Source: Brevibacterium sp. XM4083
GTDB taxonomy: Bacteria > Actinomycetota > Actinomycetes > Actinomycetales > Brevibacteriaceae
Direction: 5' to 3'
Assembly (NCBI RefSeq): GCF_006489205.2
Contig: NZ_VFYR02000001.1
Span: 484,563 to 548,562, forward strand
DNA length: 64,000 nt
The translations under genes were made by a program, and so were the position numbers. Positions 24,558-33,075 of this stretch are shown one piece after another (position 1 is the stretch's first letter; the number at the start of each line of letters is the position of its first letter). A model generated the notes under the pieces. The model was not told where the DNA came from. It did not search any database and was given only the letters and a program-made list of their open reading frames with translations.

Positions 24558-25295
24558 GTGACGAAATTCCACTCGATTCGGGATCAGCTCCTCGATCGCC
24601 TCGACGGCATGGCCGCCGGAGAGCAGTTCCCGCCCGAGCGTCAGCTCGCTCAGCAGCTCGGCATCTCCCGGATGACGCTGCGCCGGGCCCTCGACGACCT
24701 CGTCGCGAAGGGCGTCGTCCGCCGCCGGCATGGGGCCGGCGTCTTCGCGCTCGGCCCGAAGTTCGATCAGCCGCTGGCCGCGAGTTCGTTCACCGAGGAC
24801 ATGCTCGCCCGCGGACTGCATCCCGGCTCCCGGGTGCTCTCCTTCGACCGCGGAGAGGCCGGGGCGCACATCGGACGCAAGCTCCACCTCGGCGAAGGGG
24901 ATGAGGTGCTGACGATCCTCCGCCTGCGACTCGCCGACGATGAGCCGATCGCCCTCGAGGAGCTCCACATTCCCGCCGCGCGCGTGCCCGGACTCGTCGC
25001 CGCCGACCTCGTCGACGCCTCGTTCTACGACCTCCTCCACACCCGCTTCGGCATCGACCTCGCCCACAGCGTGCAGACGATCGAACCGACGCTCCTCGAC
25101 GAGGAGGAAGCCGAGCACCTCGGCGCCCCGATCCAGGCCCCGGCCCTGCTCTTCGAGCGCACCTCGCGCAGCGCCGACGATGTGCCCTTCGAATTCGTCC
25201 GCTCGGTCTACCGCGGCGACCGCTACAAGGTCCGCACCGAACTCACCGTGCCCGTCCGCCCGGAGGGCAGCGCCGTCGAGGGGCCGCGACCATGA
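24558..25295 (+). CDS. GntR family regulator, HutC subfamily (UTRA domain)
   Basis: A 245-residue regulator: winged HTH at residues 5-68 (HSIRDQLLDRLDGM, LAQQLGISRMTLRRALDDLVAKGVVRRRHGAGVF) and a UTRA ligand-binding domain from about 85 (SFTEDMLARGLHPGSRVLSFDR) to the end (SVYRGDRYKVRTELTVP). HutC/NagR-type UTRA domains bind amino sugars or their phosphates, and the downstream genes process anhydroMurNAc and MurNAc-6-phosphate, so the effector is probably MurNAc-6P or GlcNAc-6P. GTG start; the GGGGGA abuts it too closely for a normal ribosome site. The stop overlaps anmK by 4 bp. Confidence 0.9.
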   Translation: MTKFHSIRDQLLDRLDGMAAGEQFPPERQLAQQLGISRMTLRRALDDLVAKGVVRRRHGAGVFALGPKFDQPLAASSFTEDMLARGLHPGSRVLSFDRGEAGAHIGRKLHLGEGDEVLTILRLRLADDEPIALEELHIPAARVPGLVAADLVDASFYDLLHTRFGIDLAHSVQTIEPTLLDEEEAEHLGAPIQAPALLFERTSRSADDVPFEFVRSVYRGDRYKVRTELTVPVRPEGSAVEGPRP

Positions 25296-26479
25296 TCATC
25301 GCCGGCCTGATGACGGGCACCTCGGCCGACGGACTCGACCTCGTCCTCGCCGACTTCGCCCATGACCCAGCAGCTCCCGACGACCTGTCGGTGCGTCTCC
25401 TCGCCGGTGTCGAGGTTCCCTTCGATGCGGACCTCCACGCCGACATCCTCCGTCTCCTCGAGCCCGGCGACATCCCGCTCGCCCTCGTCAGCGACGTCGA
25501 CGGTCGACTCGGAAGGATGGCCGCCGAGGCGCTCGCCGAGGTCTGCGCGAGAACCAGCGTCGTCCCCGACCTCGTCGTCTCCCACGGTCAGACCGTGCGC
25601 CACGACGTCACCGACGGCGAGGTCACATCGACCCTGCAGCTCGGCCAGCCCGCTTGGATCGCCGAGCGCCTCGGGGTCCCCGTGCTCTCCGATGTCCGCT
25701 CCGCCGACATCGCCGCCGGCGGGCAGGGCGCCCCGCTCGTCGGGATCCTCGACACGATGCTCCTCGGCGCGGTGGCAGCTCCGAGCGCGCTGCTCAACCT
25801 CGGTGGAATCGCGAACCTCACCGTCATCGCCCCCGATCGCGCGCCGCTCGCCTTCGACACGGGCCCGGCGAACGCGCTCATCGACATCCTCGCCCGCCGC
25901 ATCACCGACGGCGCGCAGTCCTGCGACGTCGACGGCGCCCTCGCCGCGAGCGGTCGGGCCGATGAGGCCCTGCTCGCCGACCTCCTCGACGACCCCTACT
26001 ACCGGCGCCCCGCCCCGAAGTCGACGGGCAAGGAGCTCTTCCACGCTGCCTACCTCGACCGACATCTCACAGCCCATCCCCACCTCGGCGGATTCGACGC
26101 CATTGCCACGGTCACGGAGCTCACCGCCCGCACCATCGCCGAGGCGGCCGGCCGTCACGGGGTCACCGCGGTCATCGCGTCCGGGGGTGGGACCCGGAAT
26201 CCGACGCTCATGGCCGCGCTCGACTCTGCGCTTGGCCCCGGTGTCGCGCTCGAGACGACCGATGCGGCGCTCGGCCTGCCCGAGGGCGCGAAGGAGGGAC
26301 TGCTCATGGCGCTCATCGGCTGGCTGAGCTGGCACGGCCTGCCGGCCACCGAACCGAGCCTGACCCGGGCGAGCCGACCGAGCATCGCCGGCCGACTCAC
26401 TCCCGGATGGCGTCCGCTTGAGCTGCCCGTACCGCTGCACCGAAGACCTCGTCGGATGCGCATCGACGACCGGACCTGA
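25292..26479 (+). CDS. anmK: Anhydro-N-acetylmuramic acid kinase
   Basis: Cleaves the 1,6-anhydro ring of anhydroMurNAc while phosphorylating it, giving MurNAc-6-phosphate for the etherase encoded two genes downstream. The 395-residue protein has the ASKHA-fold kinase pattern: MTGTSADGLDLVLADF at the N-terminus, SHGQTVRHD with the catalytic Asp, LNLGGIANLTVI, AFDTGPANALID and the late ASGGGTRNP. C-terminal NxxSxPEGAKE-type motif reads LGLPEGAKEG. The length is slightly above the 370 of E. coli AnmK because of a C-terminal extension. The ATG overlaps the gntR stop (ATGA). Actinobacteria do not use AmpG, so the substrate enters or forms by another route. Confidence 0.93.
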   Translation: MIIAGLMTGTSADGLDLVLADFAHDPAAPDDLSVRLLAGVEVPFDADLHADILRLLEPGDIPLALVSDVDGRLGRMAAEALAEVCARTSVVPDLVVSHGQTVRHDVTDGEVTSTLQLGQPAWIAERLGVPVLSDVRSADIAAGGQGAPLVGILDTMLLGAVAAPSALLNLGGIANLTVIAPDRAPLAFDTGPANALIDILARRITDGAQSCDVDGALAASGRADEALLADLLDDPYYRRPAPKSTGKELFHAAYLDRHLTAHPHLGGFDAIATVTELTARTIAEAAGRHGVTAVIASGGGTRNPTLMAALDSALGPGVALETTDAALGLPEGAKEGLLMALIGWLSWHGLPATEPSLTRASRPSIAGRLTPGWRPLELPVPLHRRPRRMRIDDRT

Positions 26480-26618
26480 GACAGACCCGGAAACGCCCGC
26501 CAACCGCTCCGACCCTGACCACCCCGACCGCCAACCACCCCACCGCAACCCCCGACGCGGCGCTCACCGGCAAGGACGCCGGCCGCCGAGACCGCCGCAC
26601 TGAGAAGGAGTCACGACC

Positions 26619-28121
26619 ATGCAGATCATCGACCTCCTGGTGATCGTCGTCTACCTCGTCGCCACCGCGTGGCTGGGCCTGAAGCTGAGCGGGCGACAGA
26701 CCGGGCTCAAGGACTACTTCCTCGGCGGGCGGGAGCTGCCCTGGTGGGCGGTGTGCCTGTCGGTCGTCGCGACCGAGACGAGCGCGCTCACCGTCATCGG
26801 CATCCCCGTGATGAGCTACCTCGGCGACATCTCCTACCTCCAGCTGGCGCTCGGCTACATCGTCGGCCGCATCCTCGTCGCGTTCTTCATGCTGCCGCGC
26901 TACTACGACGGGGAGATGATCACGGCGTACGCGTACCTCGGCAAGCGGTTCGGCCAGTCGACGCAGACGACCGCGGGCATCACGTTCCTCTTCACCCGCC
27001 TGCTCGCCGACGGCATCCGCGTGCTCGCCGCCGCGATCCCGCTCAAGGTCATCCTCGACGGGCTCGGCATCCACACGAACTACTTCATCATCATCGTCGT
27101 CCTCTCCCTCGTCACGATCGTCTACACGTTCATCGGCGGCATCAAGGCCGTCGTCTGGGTCGACGTCGCCCAGATGTTCCTCTACGTCCTCGGCGGGATC
27201 CTCGCGATCATCGTCATCACCGCCGGTGTCGGCGGGGGATGGCTCGCCGAGGCGGCCGCCGCCGGGAAGCTGCAGATGTTCGTCTTCGAGGGCAACCCGA
27301 TCAATGCCGCGGGATCCTTCATCCCCTCGTTCGTCGGCGGCGCGGTCTTCGCGATGGCCTCCCACGGGGCCGATCAGATCATCGTCCAGCGGCTGCTCGC
27401 CTGCCGGACGAAGGTCGATGCGCAGAAGGCGCTCATCTGGTCGGGCATCGTCGTCTTCGTCCAGTTCGCGATCTTCCTCGCCGTCGGCCTCGCCCTGTGG
27501 GCCTACTACGACCAGGCGCTGCCGGCCGATCTCGGGCTCACCCGCGACGATGAGATCTTCCCGCTCTTCATCATCGAGGGCCTGCCGCCCGGCATCTCCG
27601 GGCTGCTGCTCGCCGGCATCCTCGCCGCGGCGATGTCGACGCTGTCCTCGTCGCTCTCCGCCCTGTCCTCATCGACGGTCAACGATGTCGTCGCCCGTTT
27701 CCGCAGGACCCCGCTCACCGACGCCGAGGGACTCAGGGTCGGACGCTGGGCGACGATCGCGTGGGGTGTGGCGTTCATCCTCCCGGCCACGGTCTTCGAA
27801 TCCGACACCGGCAACATCGTCATCCTCGCCCTCGGCATCGCCGGCATCACCTACGGCGGACTGCTCGGCGCCTTCGTCTTCGGCATGGTCAACAAGCGTG
27901 CGACCGCGGCCGACGCGAACATCGCCTTCGTCCTCGCGATCGCCGTCAACGCGTTCTTCTTCGTCATGGAGAAGTACGTCACCGGTGAGGTCTGGGTGGC
28001 GTGGCAGTGGTATCCCCTCCTCGGCGTCATTGTCATGGTCTCCGTCGGCGGGCTGCTGTCCCTGCGCCACCCGGCCCCACCCGTGGCCGCCGTCGCCGAG
28101 GCGGAGGGCAGCCTGCGATGA
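26619..28121 (+). CDS. Sodium:solute symporter (SSS family), probable MurNAc/amino-sugar uptake
   Basis: A 500-residue carrier with 13 or so membrane helices. It has the SSS opening QIIDLLVIVVYLVATAWLGL, YFLGGRELPWWAVCLSVVATETSALTVIGIP near helix 2, GGIKAVVWVDVAQMF and GISGLLLAGILAAAMSTLSSSLSALSSSTVNDV, the conserved region with the Ser/Thr Na+ ligands. The sequence resembles the sugar/sialic-acid branch (NanT/SGLT-like). Its place between anmK and murQ suggests it takes up MurNAc, anhydroMurNAc or GlcNAc-MurNAc fragments. ATG with AGAAGGAG 9 nt upstream, after a 139-bp gap that holds nothing I can identify; the stop overlaps murQ. Confidence 0.88.
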   Translation: MQIIDLLVIVVYLVATAWLGLKLSGRQTGLKDYFLGGRELPWWAVCLSVVATETSALTVIGIPVMSYLGDISYLQLALGYIVGRILVAFFMLPRYYDGEMITAYAYLGKRFGQSTQTTAGITFLFTRLLADGIRVLAAAIPLKVILDGLGIHTNYFIIIVVLSLVTIVYTFIGGIKAVVWVDVAQMFLYVLGGILAIIVITAGVGGGWLAEAAAAGKLQMFVFEGNPINAAGSFIPSFVGGAVFAMASHGADQIIVQRLLACRTKVDAQKALIWSGIVVFVQFAIFLAVGLALWAYYDQALPADLGLTRDDEIFPLFIIEGLPPGISGLLLAGILAAAMSTLSSSLSALSSSTVNDVVARFRRTPLTDAEGLRVGRWATIAWGVAFILPATVFESDTGNIVILALGIAGITYGGLLGAFVFGMVNKRATAADANIAFVLAIAVNAFFFVMEKYVTGEVWVAWQWYPLLGVIVMVSVGGLLSLRHPAPPVAAVAEAEGSLR

Positions 28122-29161
28122 CCGAAGCGCAGTCCCAGCCTCCGGAGTCGAATCCCGTCGCACGTCCCTCGGGTGCGCACCCGCCGAGGCTCTCGCCGAC
28201 CGAGCGGCGCAATCCGCGCAGCGCGGGCCTCGACGATCTCGACAGCCTCGGCGTGCTCACCCTGCTCAATACCGAGGATCAGGCGGTGCTCGACGCGGTC
28301 TCCGCGGCCCTGCCGGACCTCGCCGCGCTCGTCGACCTCGCTGCGGAGCGGATGCGCGCGGGCGGCACCGTCCACTACTTCGGGGCCGGCACCTCCGGTC
28401 GCCTCGGGGTCCTCGACGCCAGTGAGCTCATGCCGACGTTCAACCTCGAGCCCGGCCGGGTCGTCGGACACATCGCCGGCGGGGAGCCGGCCCTCGTCAA
28501 CGCCGTCGAGAACGCCGAGGACTCGCTGGCCGACGGACGTCGCGACGGTGCCGGGCTGGGGGAGCGGGACGTCGCGATCGGGATCGCCGCAAGCGGGTCG
28601 ACCCCGTACGTCCGCGGGGCGCTCGAAGCCGCCGGGGAGGCCGGTGCCCACACCGTGCTCATCTCGAACAACCCGCAGGCTCCCGTCGCCGCGGCGGCCG
28701 CGGCCCACATCGTCCTCGACACCGGACCCGAGGTCGTCACCGGGTCGACCAGGCTCAAGGCCGGCACCGCGCAGAAGCTCACCCTCAACGGGTTCTCCAC
28801 CGCGCTCATGGTCGCCCTCGGGCGGACGTGGCAGAACCTCATGGTCTCCGTCGTCGCGACGAACGCGAAGCTGCGCGAACGCACCGTCCGCATCCTCCGG
28901 GAGGCCGCGGACCTCGACGACAAAGCTGCCCGTGAACTCCTCGCGCGGTGCGACGGTGACCTCAAGACGGCGCTCGTCGTCTCCTTCGCCGAGGTGGCCC
29001 CCACCGCTGCCGCCGAGCTGCTGGCCGGGCACGACGGCTCTGTGAGAGCGGCGATCGCCGCCGCGGCAGCCACCGGTGCCGGCGACGCGGCGAACGCCGG
29101 GAACACGGGAGCCGCGGGCGACGATGCGGATGACAGTCCCCGCCCCGGAGCCGGCGCATGA
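28118..29161 (+). CDS. murQ: N-acetylmuramic acid 6-phosphate etherase
   Basis: Removes the D-lactyl ether from MurNAc-6-phosphate, giving GlcNAc-6-phosphate and lactate. The 347-residue protein has the SIS-fold signature VHYFGAGTSGRLGVLDASELMPTF, with the catalytic Glu in DASELMP, and IAGGEPALVNAVENAEDS, IGIAASGSTPYV and TGSTRLKAGTAQKLTLNGFST, all hallmark segments of MurQ. The first 30 residues and the last 40 (Ala/Gly/Asp-rich) are extra. ATGA overlaps with both neighbours show tight coupling. Product GlcNAc-6P would be deacetylated by NagA encoded elsewhere. Confidence 0.95.
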   Translation: MTEAQSQPPESNPVARPSGAHPPRLSPTERRNPRSAGLDDLDSLGVLTLLNTEDQAVLDAVSAALPDLAALVDLAAERMRAGGTVHYFGAGTSGRLGVLDASELMPTFNLEPGRVVGHIAGGEPALVNAVENAEDSLADGRRDGAGLGERDVAIGIAASGSTPYVRGALEAAGEAGAHTVLISNNPQAPVAAAAAAHIVLDTGPEVVTGSTRLKAGTAQKLTLNGFSTALMVALGRTWQNLMVSVVATNAKLRERTVRILREAADLDDKAARELLARCDGDLKTALVVSFAEVAPTAAAELLAGHDGSVRAAIAAAAATGAGDAANAGNTGAAGDDADDSPRPGAGA

Positions 29162-30156
29162 TGCCCGGCTCTGCCGCCGGTGACCTCGTCCTCGGCATCG
29201 ACGTCGGCGGCACCGGCAGCCGTGTCGCACTCGCCGCGGTTTCGGTCGATCGCCTCGGCGACCAGGTCATCCTCGGCACGCTCACCGGCCCCCGCGTCGA
29301 GATCGGGGCCGAAGGCAGCAGCGCTCCCGTCGTCATCCGGCGGCTCGTCGCCGCGGCCCGGCAGGCCTGGCCGGAGCCCTTCTCCCGGGTGACCGGCATC
29401 GGGATCGGGGCCACCGGGATCGCGTCCCTGACCGCCGATCCCGCCGTGCTCGCGCAGGTCATCGCCGCCGAGGCGGACGCACGGACCGCGGTGACGATCG
29501 ACGCGGTCACCGCCCACCTCGGTGCGCTCGGCGGAGCCGGCGGGGCGATCGCCGTGCTCGGCACCGGGGCGATCGCGATCGCCCACCCGGGGGCCGACGA
29601 CGACGGGATCCTCGGTGCGCAGTGGTCGCGCGTCGACGGCTGGGGCCACCTCTTCGGCGACCGCGGGGGCGGTGCGTGGATCGGTCGGCATGCCCTCGAA
29701 GCCGCCCTGCGCGCGCACGACCGGGTCGACCGGCGCGGGGCCGCACTCCTCGCCGCGGCGACCGGACGCTTCGGGGATCCGAGCACGTGGCCGGCGACGT
29801 TCTACACCCGCAGCGACCGGGCGGGCCTCCTCGCGGAGTTCGCCGTCGACGTCGCGGCGCTCGCCCGTGTCGAGGACCCGGTGGCCGTGGCGCTCCTCGC
29901 CGAGGCGGGACAGGAGGCCGCTCGCAGCGCCGTCGCCGCCGCTGCGGCCTCGGGTGCCTCCCGCATCGCCCTGACCGGGGGCCTGACGAGGGCAGGAGAA
30001 TCCCTCCTTGAGGAGTTCGGTGCGGAGGCGACGCGGAGCGACCCCGACATCGCCGTCGTCGAACCCGACGGCGATCCGCTCACCGGTGCCCTCGTGCTCG
30101 CGAGCCTCATCGCCGCCGAGCGGATCCGTGCCCAGGAGGACGTTCTCTGGGTGTGA
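29158..30156 (+). CDS. BadF/BadG-type sugar kinase, probable N-acetylglucosamine/MurNAc kinase
   Basis: A 332-residue ASKHA kinase related to eukaryotic-type GlcNAc kinase and Clostridium MurK. The phosphate-1 loop is LGIDVGGTGSRVALA; the sugar-site Asp lies in TIDAVTAHLGAL; phosphate-2 is AVLGTGAIAIAH; GDRGGGAWIGRHAL and the adenosine loop IALTGGLTRAG follow. In this operon it would phosphorylate free MurNAc (giving the MurQ substrate) or GlcNAc. Which sugar is preferred cannot be told. Overlaps murQ by 4 bp; last gene of the operon. The 96-bp gap to the next gene shows no terminator hairpin that I can identify. Confidence 0.87.
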   Translation: MMPGSAAGDLVLGIDVGGTGSRVALAAVSVDRLGDQVILGTLTGPRVEIGAEGSSAPVVIRRLVAAARQAWPEPFSRVTGIGIGATGIASLTADPAVLAQVIAAEADARTAVTIDAVTAHLGALGGAGGAIAVLGTGAIAIAHPGADDDGILGAQWSRVDGWGHLFGDRGGGAWIGRHALEAALRAHDRVDRRGAALLAAATGRFGDPSTWPATFYTRSDRAGLLAEFAVDVAALARVEDPVAVALLAEAGQEAARSAVAAAAASGASRIALTGGLTRAGESLLEEFGAEATRSDPDIAVVEPDGDPLTGALVLASLIAAERIRAQEDVLWV

Positions 30157-30252
30157 CGGTCGTCTGCAAGTCAGCTTGCCGACGACAACTGTTCACCTGA
30201 CCGGCATCTGCGGATCAGCCCGTGGTCAGATGCCTTGCGCAGGATCGGCACT

Positions 30253-32037
30253 GTGAGAACCAGTCGCGAACCGTCATCCGGATTCGACCGCCGTCCGAGG
30301 TCGGAGCACCTGTTCCTCCGTCGGAGCCTTCCCGCACCGCAGGGGTCGCACCTGCCCGTCATCGACGTCGTCCCGCCTCGGCGCACTTCGCGTCGTGAGG
30401 CGCGGGGACTCGAGCTGCCGACGGGCCGGCGCACCCCGGTCTACCGCGTCTTCGAAGCACTGCCGGCGGTCATCAGCTATACCGCGATCGCGCTCGTCTT
30501 CATCCTGCCGTTCATCGATCCGATGCTCGGCGCGGTCTACGTCCTCACGATCGTCGGACTGACGTTCGTGCGGGCGCTGCGCGGAGCCGTCGATGTCGCC
30601 CGCGGCTTCACCCGGTACCGGCGCAGCGCGCGAGTTGATTGGAGCGCCCGCCTCGTCGATCTCGAACGAGCCATTGCCGGACTCCCCGCCCTGCCTTATC
30701 CGCAGTGCGGCTTCCGGGCCGCCGACCATGCGGCGATCGTCGCGCGGGTGCGCGAGGACTCGCAGGCGGTGATGCGTCCCTCCCAGCTGCTCCACGCCGT
30801 CGTCGTCGCCGCCTACAACGAGCCGTTCGACGTCATCGCCGGAACCATCCGCACCCTGCTGCACACCTCGACCTCGCCGCGGCAGATCGTCGTCTTCTTC
30901 GCGTTCGAGGAGCGAGGCGGACCGGTGATGGCGGAGACGGCGCGTCGCCTCGCCGCCGAGTACGGCGACGGCTTCTTCGCCTTCGTCCCGGTCCGGCACC
31001 CGGCCGGTGTGCCCGGCGAGATCGCCGGGAAGGGGGCGAACATCACCCACGCCGGGCGGAGGCTGGCGAGCTGGGTGCGGGAGCGCGGGATCGACCCGGA
31101 GCGGGTCATCGTCACGAGCCTCGACTGCGACAACACCCCGCACGAGTCGTACTTCGACTATGTGGCCTATGAGTACGCGACGGCGCCCGACCGGGCGCGG
31201 CTGTCGTTCCAGCCGATCAGCCTCTACATGACGAACATCTGGGACGCTCCGGCACCGTCGCGGGTCGTGGCGAGTGCCAACTGCTTCTGGAACCTCACGA
31301 CCACGGTGCGGCACTTCGCGCTGCGGAACTTCGCGTCGCATTCCCAGCCGCTGCCGGCGCTCATCGACATGGGGTTCTGGTCGAGGCGGACGATCGTCGA
31401 GGACGGTCACCAGTACTGGCGCAGCTGGTTCCACTTCGACGGCGACTACCGGGTCGTGCCCATCCACGTGCCGATCTATCAGGACGCTGTGCTCGCCGGG
31501 AGCTTCACGGAGACGATGGTCGCCCAGTTCAAGCAGCTCAGCCGCTGGTCGTACGGGGCCAGCGATGTCCCCTATGTCGGGGTGCGGGTCTTCGCCGGTG
31601 ACGCGAAGTCGCCGTTCTGGCCCGGGTTCCTGCGCTTCCTGTCCCTCCTCGAAGGGCACGTCAGCCTCGCGTCGATCTCCGTCATCATCGCCGTGGGCGG
31701 GTGGATCCCGTTCGTCGTCGCCTCGCACACCGGTCAGGCGAGCGAGTTCATCGAGGCGATGCCGATGACCGTGGGGCTCATCCAGCAGATCGGCATGGTC
31801 GCGCTCCTCGTCTCGGTGCTCGTCTTCCGTGCCCTCCTGCCGCCGCGGCCGGTGCACGTGCCGGTCTCGCGGAGCGTGACGATGTGGCTGCAGTGGCTGC
31901 TCTATCCGCTCACGCTCCTGATCTTCAACGCCGGCACCGCGCTGTACTCGCAATGGTGCCTGCTCACCGGCCGCTACCGCGAGCGCTTCGACGTCACGGA
32001 GAAGGTGTCGGGAGCGTCCCTGCGACGCGCCGCCTGA
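30253..32037 (+). CDS. Membrane GT2 family glycosyltransferase
   Basis: A 594-residue polytopic enzyme. Two N-terminal helices (SYTAIALVFILPFIDPMLGAVY..) precede a cytosolic GT-A domain with VVVAAYNEP, the DxD-like LDCDNTP, the catalytic (E/D)DG at IVEDGHQYWRSW and the QxxRW-type QFKQLSRWSYG, then at least four C-terminal helices. This is the layout of processive or lipid-linked GT2 synthases. Nothing around it indicates the glycan. I chose GTG at 30253 (AGGA 8 nt upstream); a TTG at 30235 is the alternative. The N-terminal 60 residues are basic and probably disordered. It stands alone between the MurNAc operon and the MarR gene. Confidence 0.82.
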   Translation: MRTSREPSSGFDRRPRSEHLFLRRSLPAPQGSHLPVIDVVPPRRTSRREARGLELPTGRRTPVYRVFEALPAVISYTAIALVFILPFIDPMLGAVYVLTIVGLTFVRALRGAVDVARGFTRYRRSARVDWSARLVDLERAIAGLPALPYPQCGFRAADHAAIVARVREDSQAVMRPSQLLHAVVVAAYNEPFDVIAGTIRTLLHTSTSPRQIVVFFAFEERGGPVMAETARRLAAEYGDGFFAFVPVRHPAGVPGEIAGKGANITHAGRRLASWVRERGIDPERVIVTSLDCDNTPHESYFDYVAYEYATAPDRARLSFQPISLYMTNIWDAPAPSRVVASANCFWNLTTTVRHFALRNFASHSQPLPALIDMGFWSRRTIVEDGHQYWRSWFHFDGDYRVVPIHVPIYQDAVLAGSFTETMVAQFKQLSRWSYGASDVPYVGVRVFAGDAKSPFWPGFLRFLSLLEGHVSLASISVIIAVGGWIPFVVASHTGQASEFIEAMPMTVGLIQQIGMVALLVSVLVFRALLPPRPVHVPVSRSVTMWLQWLLYPLTLLIFNAGTALYSQWCLLTGRYRERFDVTEKVSGASLRRAA

Positions 32038-32138
32038 CGAAGCCGGGGTCGACCACTGGGGGTCGGGGGCGACCGGTTCATCGCCGAGGTGGTGCGAAGA
32101 ATTTCCGCGCAACCTGGCCGATCTCGGTTCGGCCCTGC

Positions 32139-32166
32139 TAATCTAACTGTATGCGCACGCAAACAG
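32139..32166. promoter_or_regulatory. Leaderless promoter and overlapping palindromic operator of the MarR gene
   Basis: TAATCT (32139-32144) lies 6 nt before the ATG at 32151, with no ribosome site, so the message is probably leaderless. A 20-bp imperfect palindrome CTGTATGCG-CA-CGCAAACAG (32147-32166, one mismatched pair) spans the transcription start and initiation codon, a position where bound MarR would block initiation. A related 20-mer occurs before the SMR genes. Confidence 0.55.
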
Positions 32167-32615
32167 ATGGGTCCGCCGGCGTCGGCGAATCATGGTCGCA
32201 CGTGGCCGTCTTCGCCGCCGCGGTCGATGCGAACCTCGACAAGTGGCTGACGGAGACCTACCGGCTCGGGCTCACTGAGTATCGGGCCCTCGGCTTCCTC
32301 CGGGTCGCGTCCGACCGGGAGCTGCGGGTCAGCGAACTCGCCCGCAGGGTCGGACTCAATCCGAGTTCGGTGACGCGGCTCGTCAGCCGGCTCGAATCGA
32401 AGGGGCTGGCGGTCCGCGATGTCTGCGCCGATGACGGCCGCGGGGTCTATGCGGTGCTCAGCGACCGGGGCGAGGAGCTCGTCAAGGAGATCGACGAGCC
32501 CTACGGTGCCCGTCTCCGCGATGTGCTCAGCCGCCCCGGGGTGCATTTCCCGGACTTCGACGCCGAGGCGGTCCGATCGTCACTGGGCGAGGTTCGTCGG
32601 CTCATCGGCGAGTGA
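32151..32615 (+). CDS. MarR family transcriptional regulator
   Basis: A 154-residue regulator with the MarR winged HTH at residues 40-105: LTEYRALGFLRVASDRELRVSELARRVGLNPSSVTRLVSRLESKGLAVRDVCADDGRGVYAVLSDRGEEL, with the wing Asp/Arg pair (DDGRGVY). MarR proteins repress efflux or detoxification genes and release DNA on binding small aromatics or antiseptics. The next two genes encode a paired SMR pump, its likely target. Same strand, 77 bp before the first SMR gene, but with its own promoter. Palindromic sites at both promoters support auto- and cross-regulation. Confidence 0.9.
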   Translation: MRTQTDGSAGVGESWSHVAVFAAAVDANLDKWLTETYRLGLTEYRALGFLRVASDRELRVSELARRVGLNPSSVTRLVSRLESKGLAVRDVCADDGRGVYAVLSDRGEELVKEIDEPYGARLRDVLSRPGVHFPDFDAEAVRSSLGEVRRLIGE

Positions 32616-32654
32616 CGATGAGGCGGTCGCGCGGAATTTTTTCTGTCGTAATAC

Positions 32655-32674
32655 CTGCATGTACACACAAATAA
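32655..32674. promoter_or_regulatory. Second copy of the MarR-associated 20-mer, before the SMR pair
   Basis: CTGCATGTACACACAAATAA aligns without gaps to the marR site at 32147-32166: 14 of 20 positions are identical and all six differences are transitions. It lies 18 bp before the first SMR start. Its own dyad symmetry is weaker. Best read as the operator through which MarR controls the pump. Confidence 0.5.
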
Positions 32675-32692
32675 CATGAAAGGATGCACGTG

Positions 32693-33013
32693 ATGAGTTG
32701 GATCTATCTGGCGATCGCGGTGATCTTCGAGATCGCCGTCGGGATCGCTGCAGGCAAGGCTGCGGGATTCACGCGGCTGTGGTGGACGATCGCGACGCTG
32801 GTCGCCGGTGGCATCGCGACGTTCTTCCTCAGTTTGGCGCTGCTGACGTTCGACGTCGGAGTCGGGTACGCGCTGTGGACGTCGCTGGCCGGGGTGGGGA
32901 TCGTCATCCTCGGCGCGCTCTTCCTGTCCCAGCGCCTGACCTGGAAGAAGCTGCTCGGAATCGCCGTCGTCATCACCGGAGTCGTCGGCCTCAACCTGGC
33001 GGGGTCGGCATGA
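32693..33013 (+). CDS. Small multidrug resistance (SMR) efflux subunit 1
   Basis: A 106-residue, four-helix SMR protein. The essential membrane Glu is Glu13 in the first helix (IYLAIAVIFEIAVG), followed by WWTIATLVAGGIATFFLSLALLTFDVGVGYALWTSLAGVGIV, which contains the family pattern GxxYALW. SMR pumps export quaternary ammonium compounds or guanidinium by proton exchange. The start at 32693 has GAAAGG 9 nt upstream; the ATG at 32684 abuts the same sequence. The stop overlaps a possible ATG of the second SMR gene, so the two probably form an obligate heterodimer as in EbrAB or YkkCD. Confidence 0.92.
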   Translation: MSWIYLAIAVIFEIAVGIAAGKAAGFTRLWWTIATLVAGGIATFFLSLALLTFDVGVGYALWTSLAGVGIVILGALFLSQRLTWKKLLGIAVVITGVVGLNLAGSA

Positions 33014-33075
33014 TGGACGCCCGCGGAACAGGTCATCAGCCTCCACTCACCTCGAACCGGAAGGGACACCCGCTC

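Noticed and set aside
26397-27365. 322-codon minus-strand ORF over the symporter gene
   Set aside because: Extremely Asp/Glu/Arg-rich antisense reading of membrane-helix codons.
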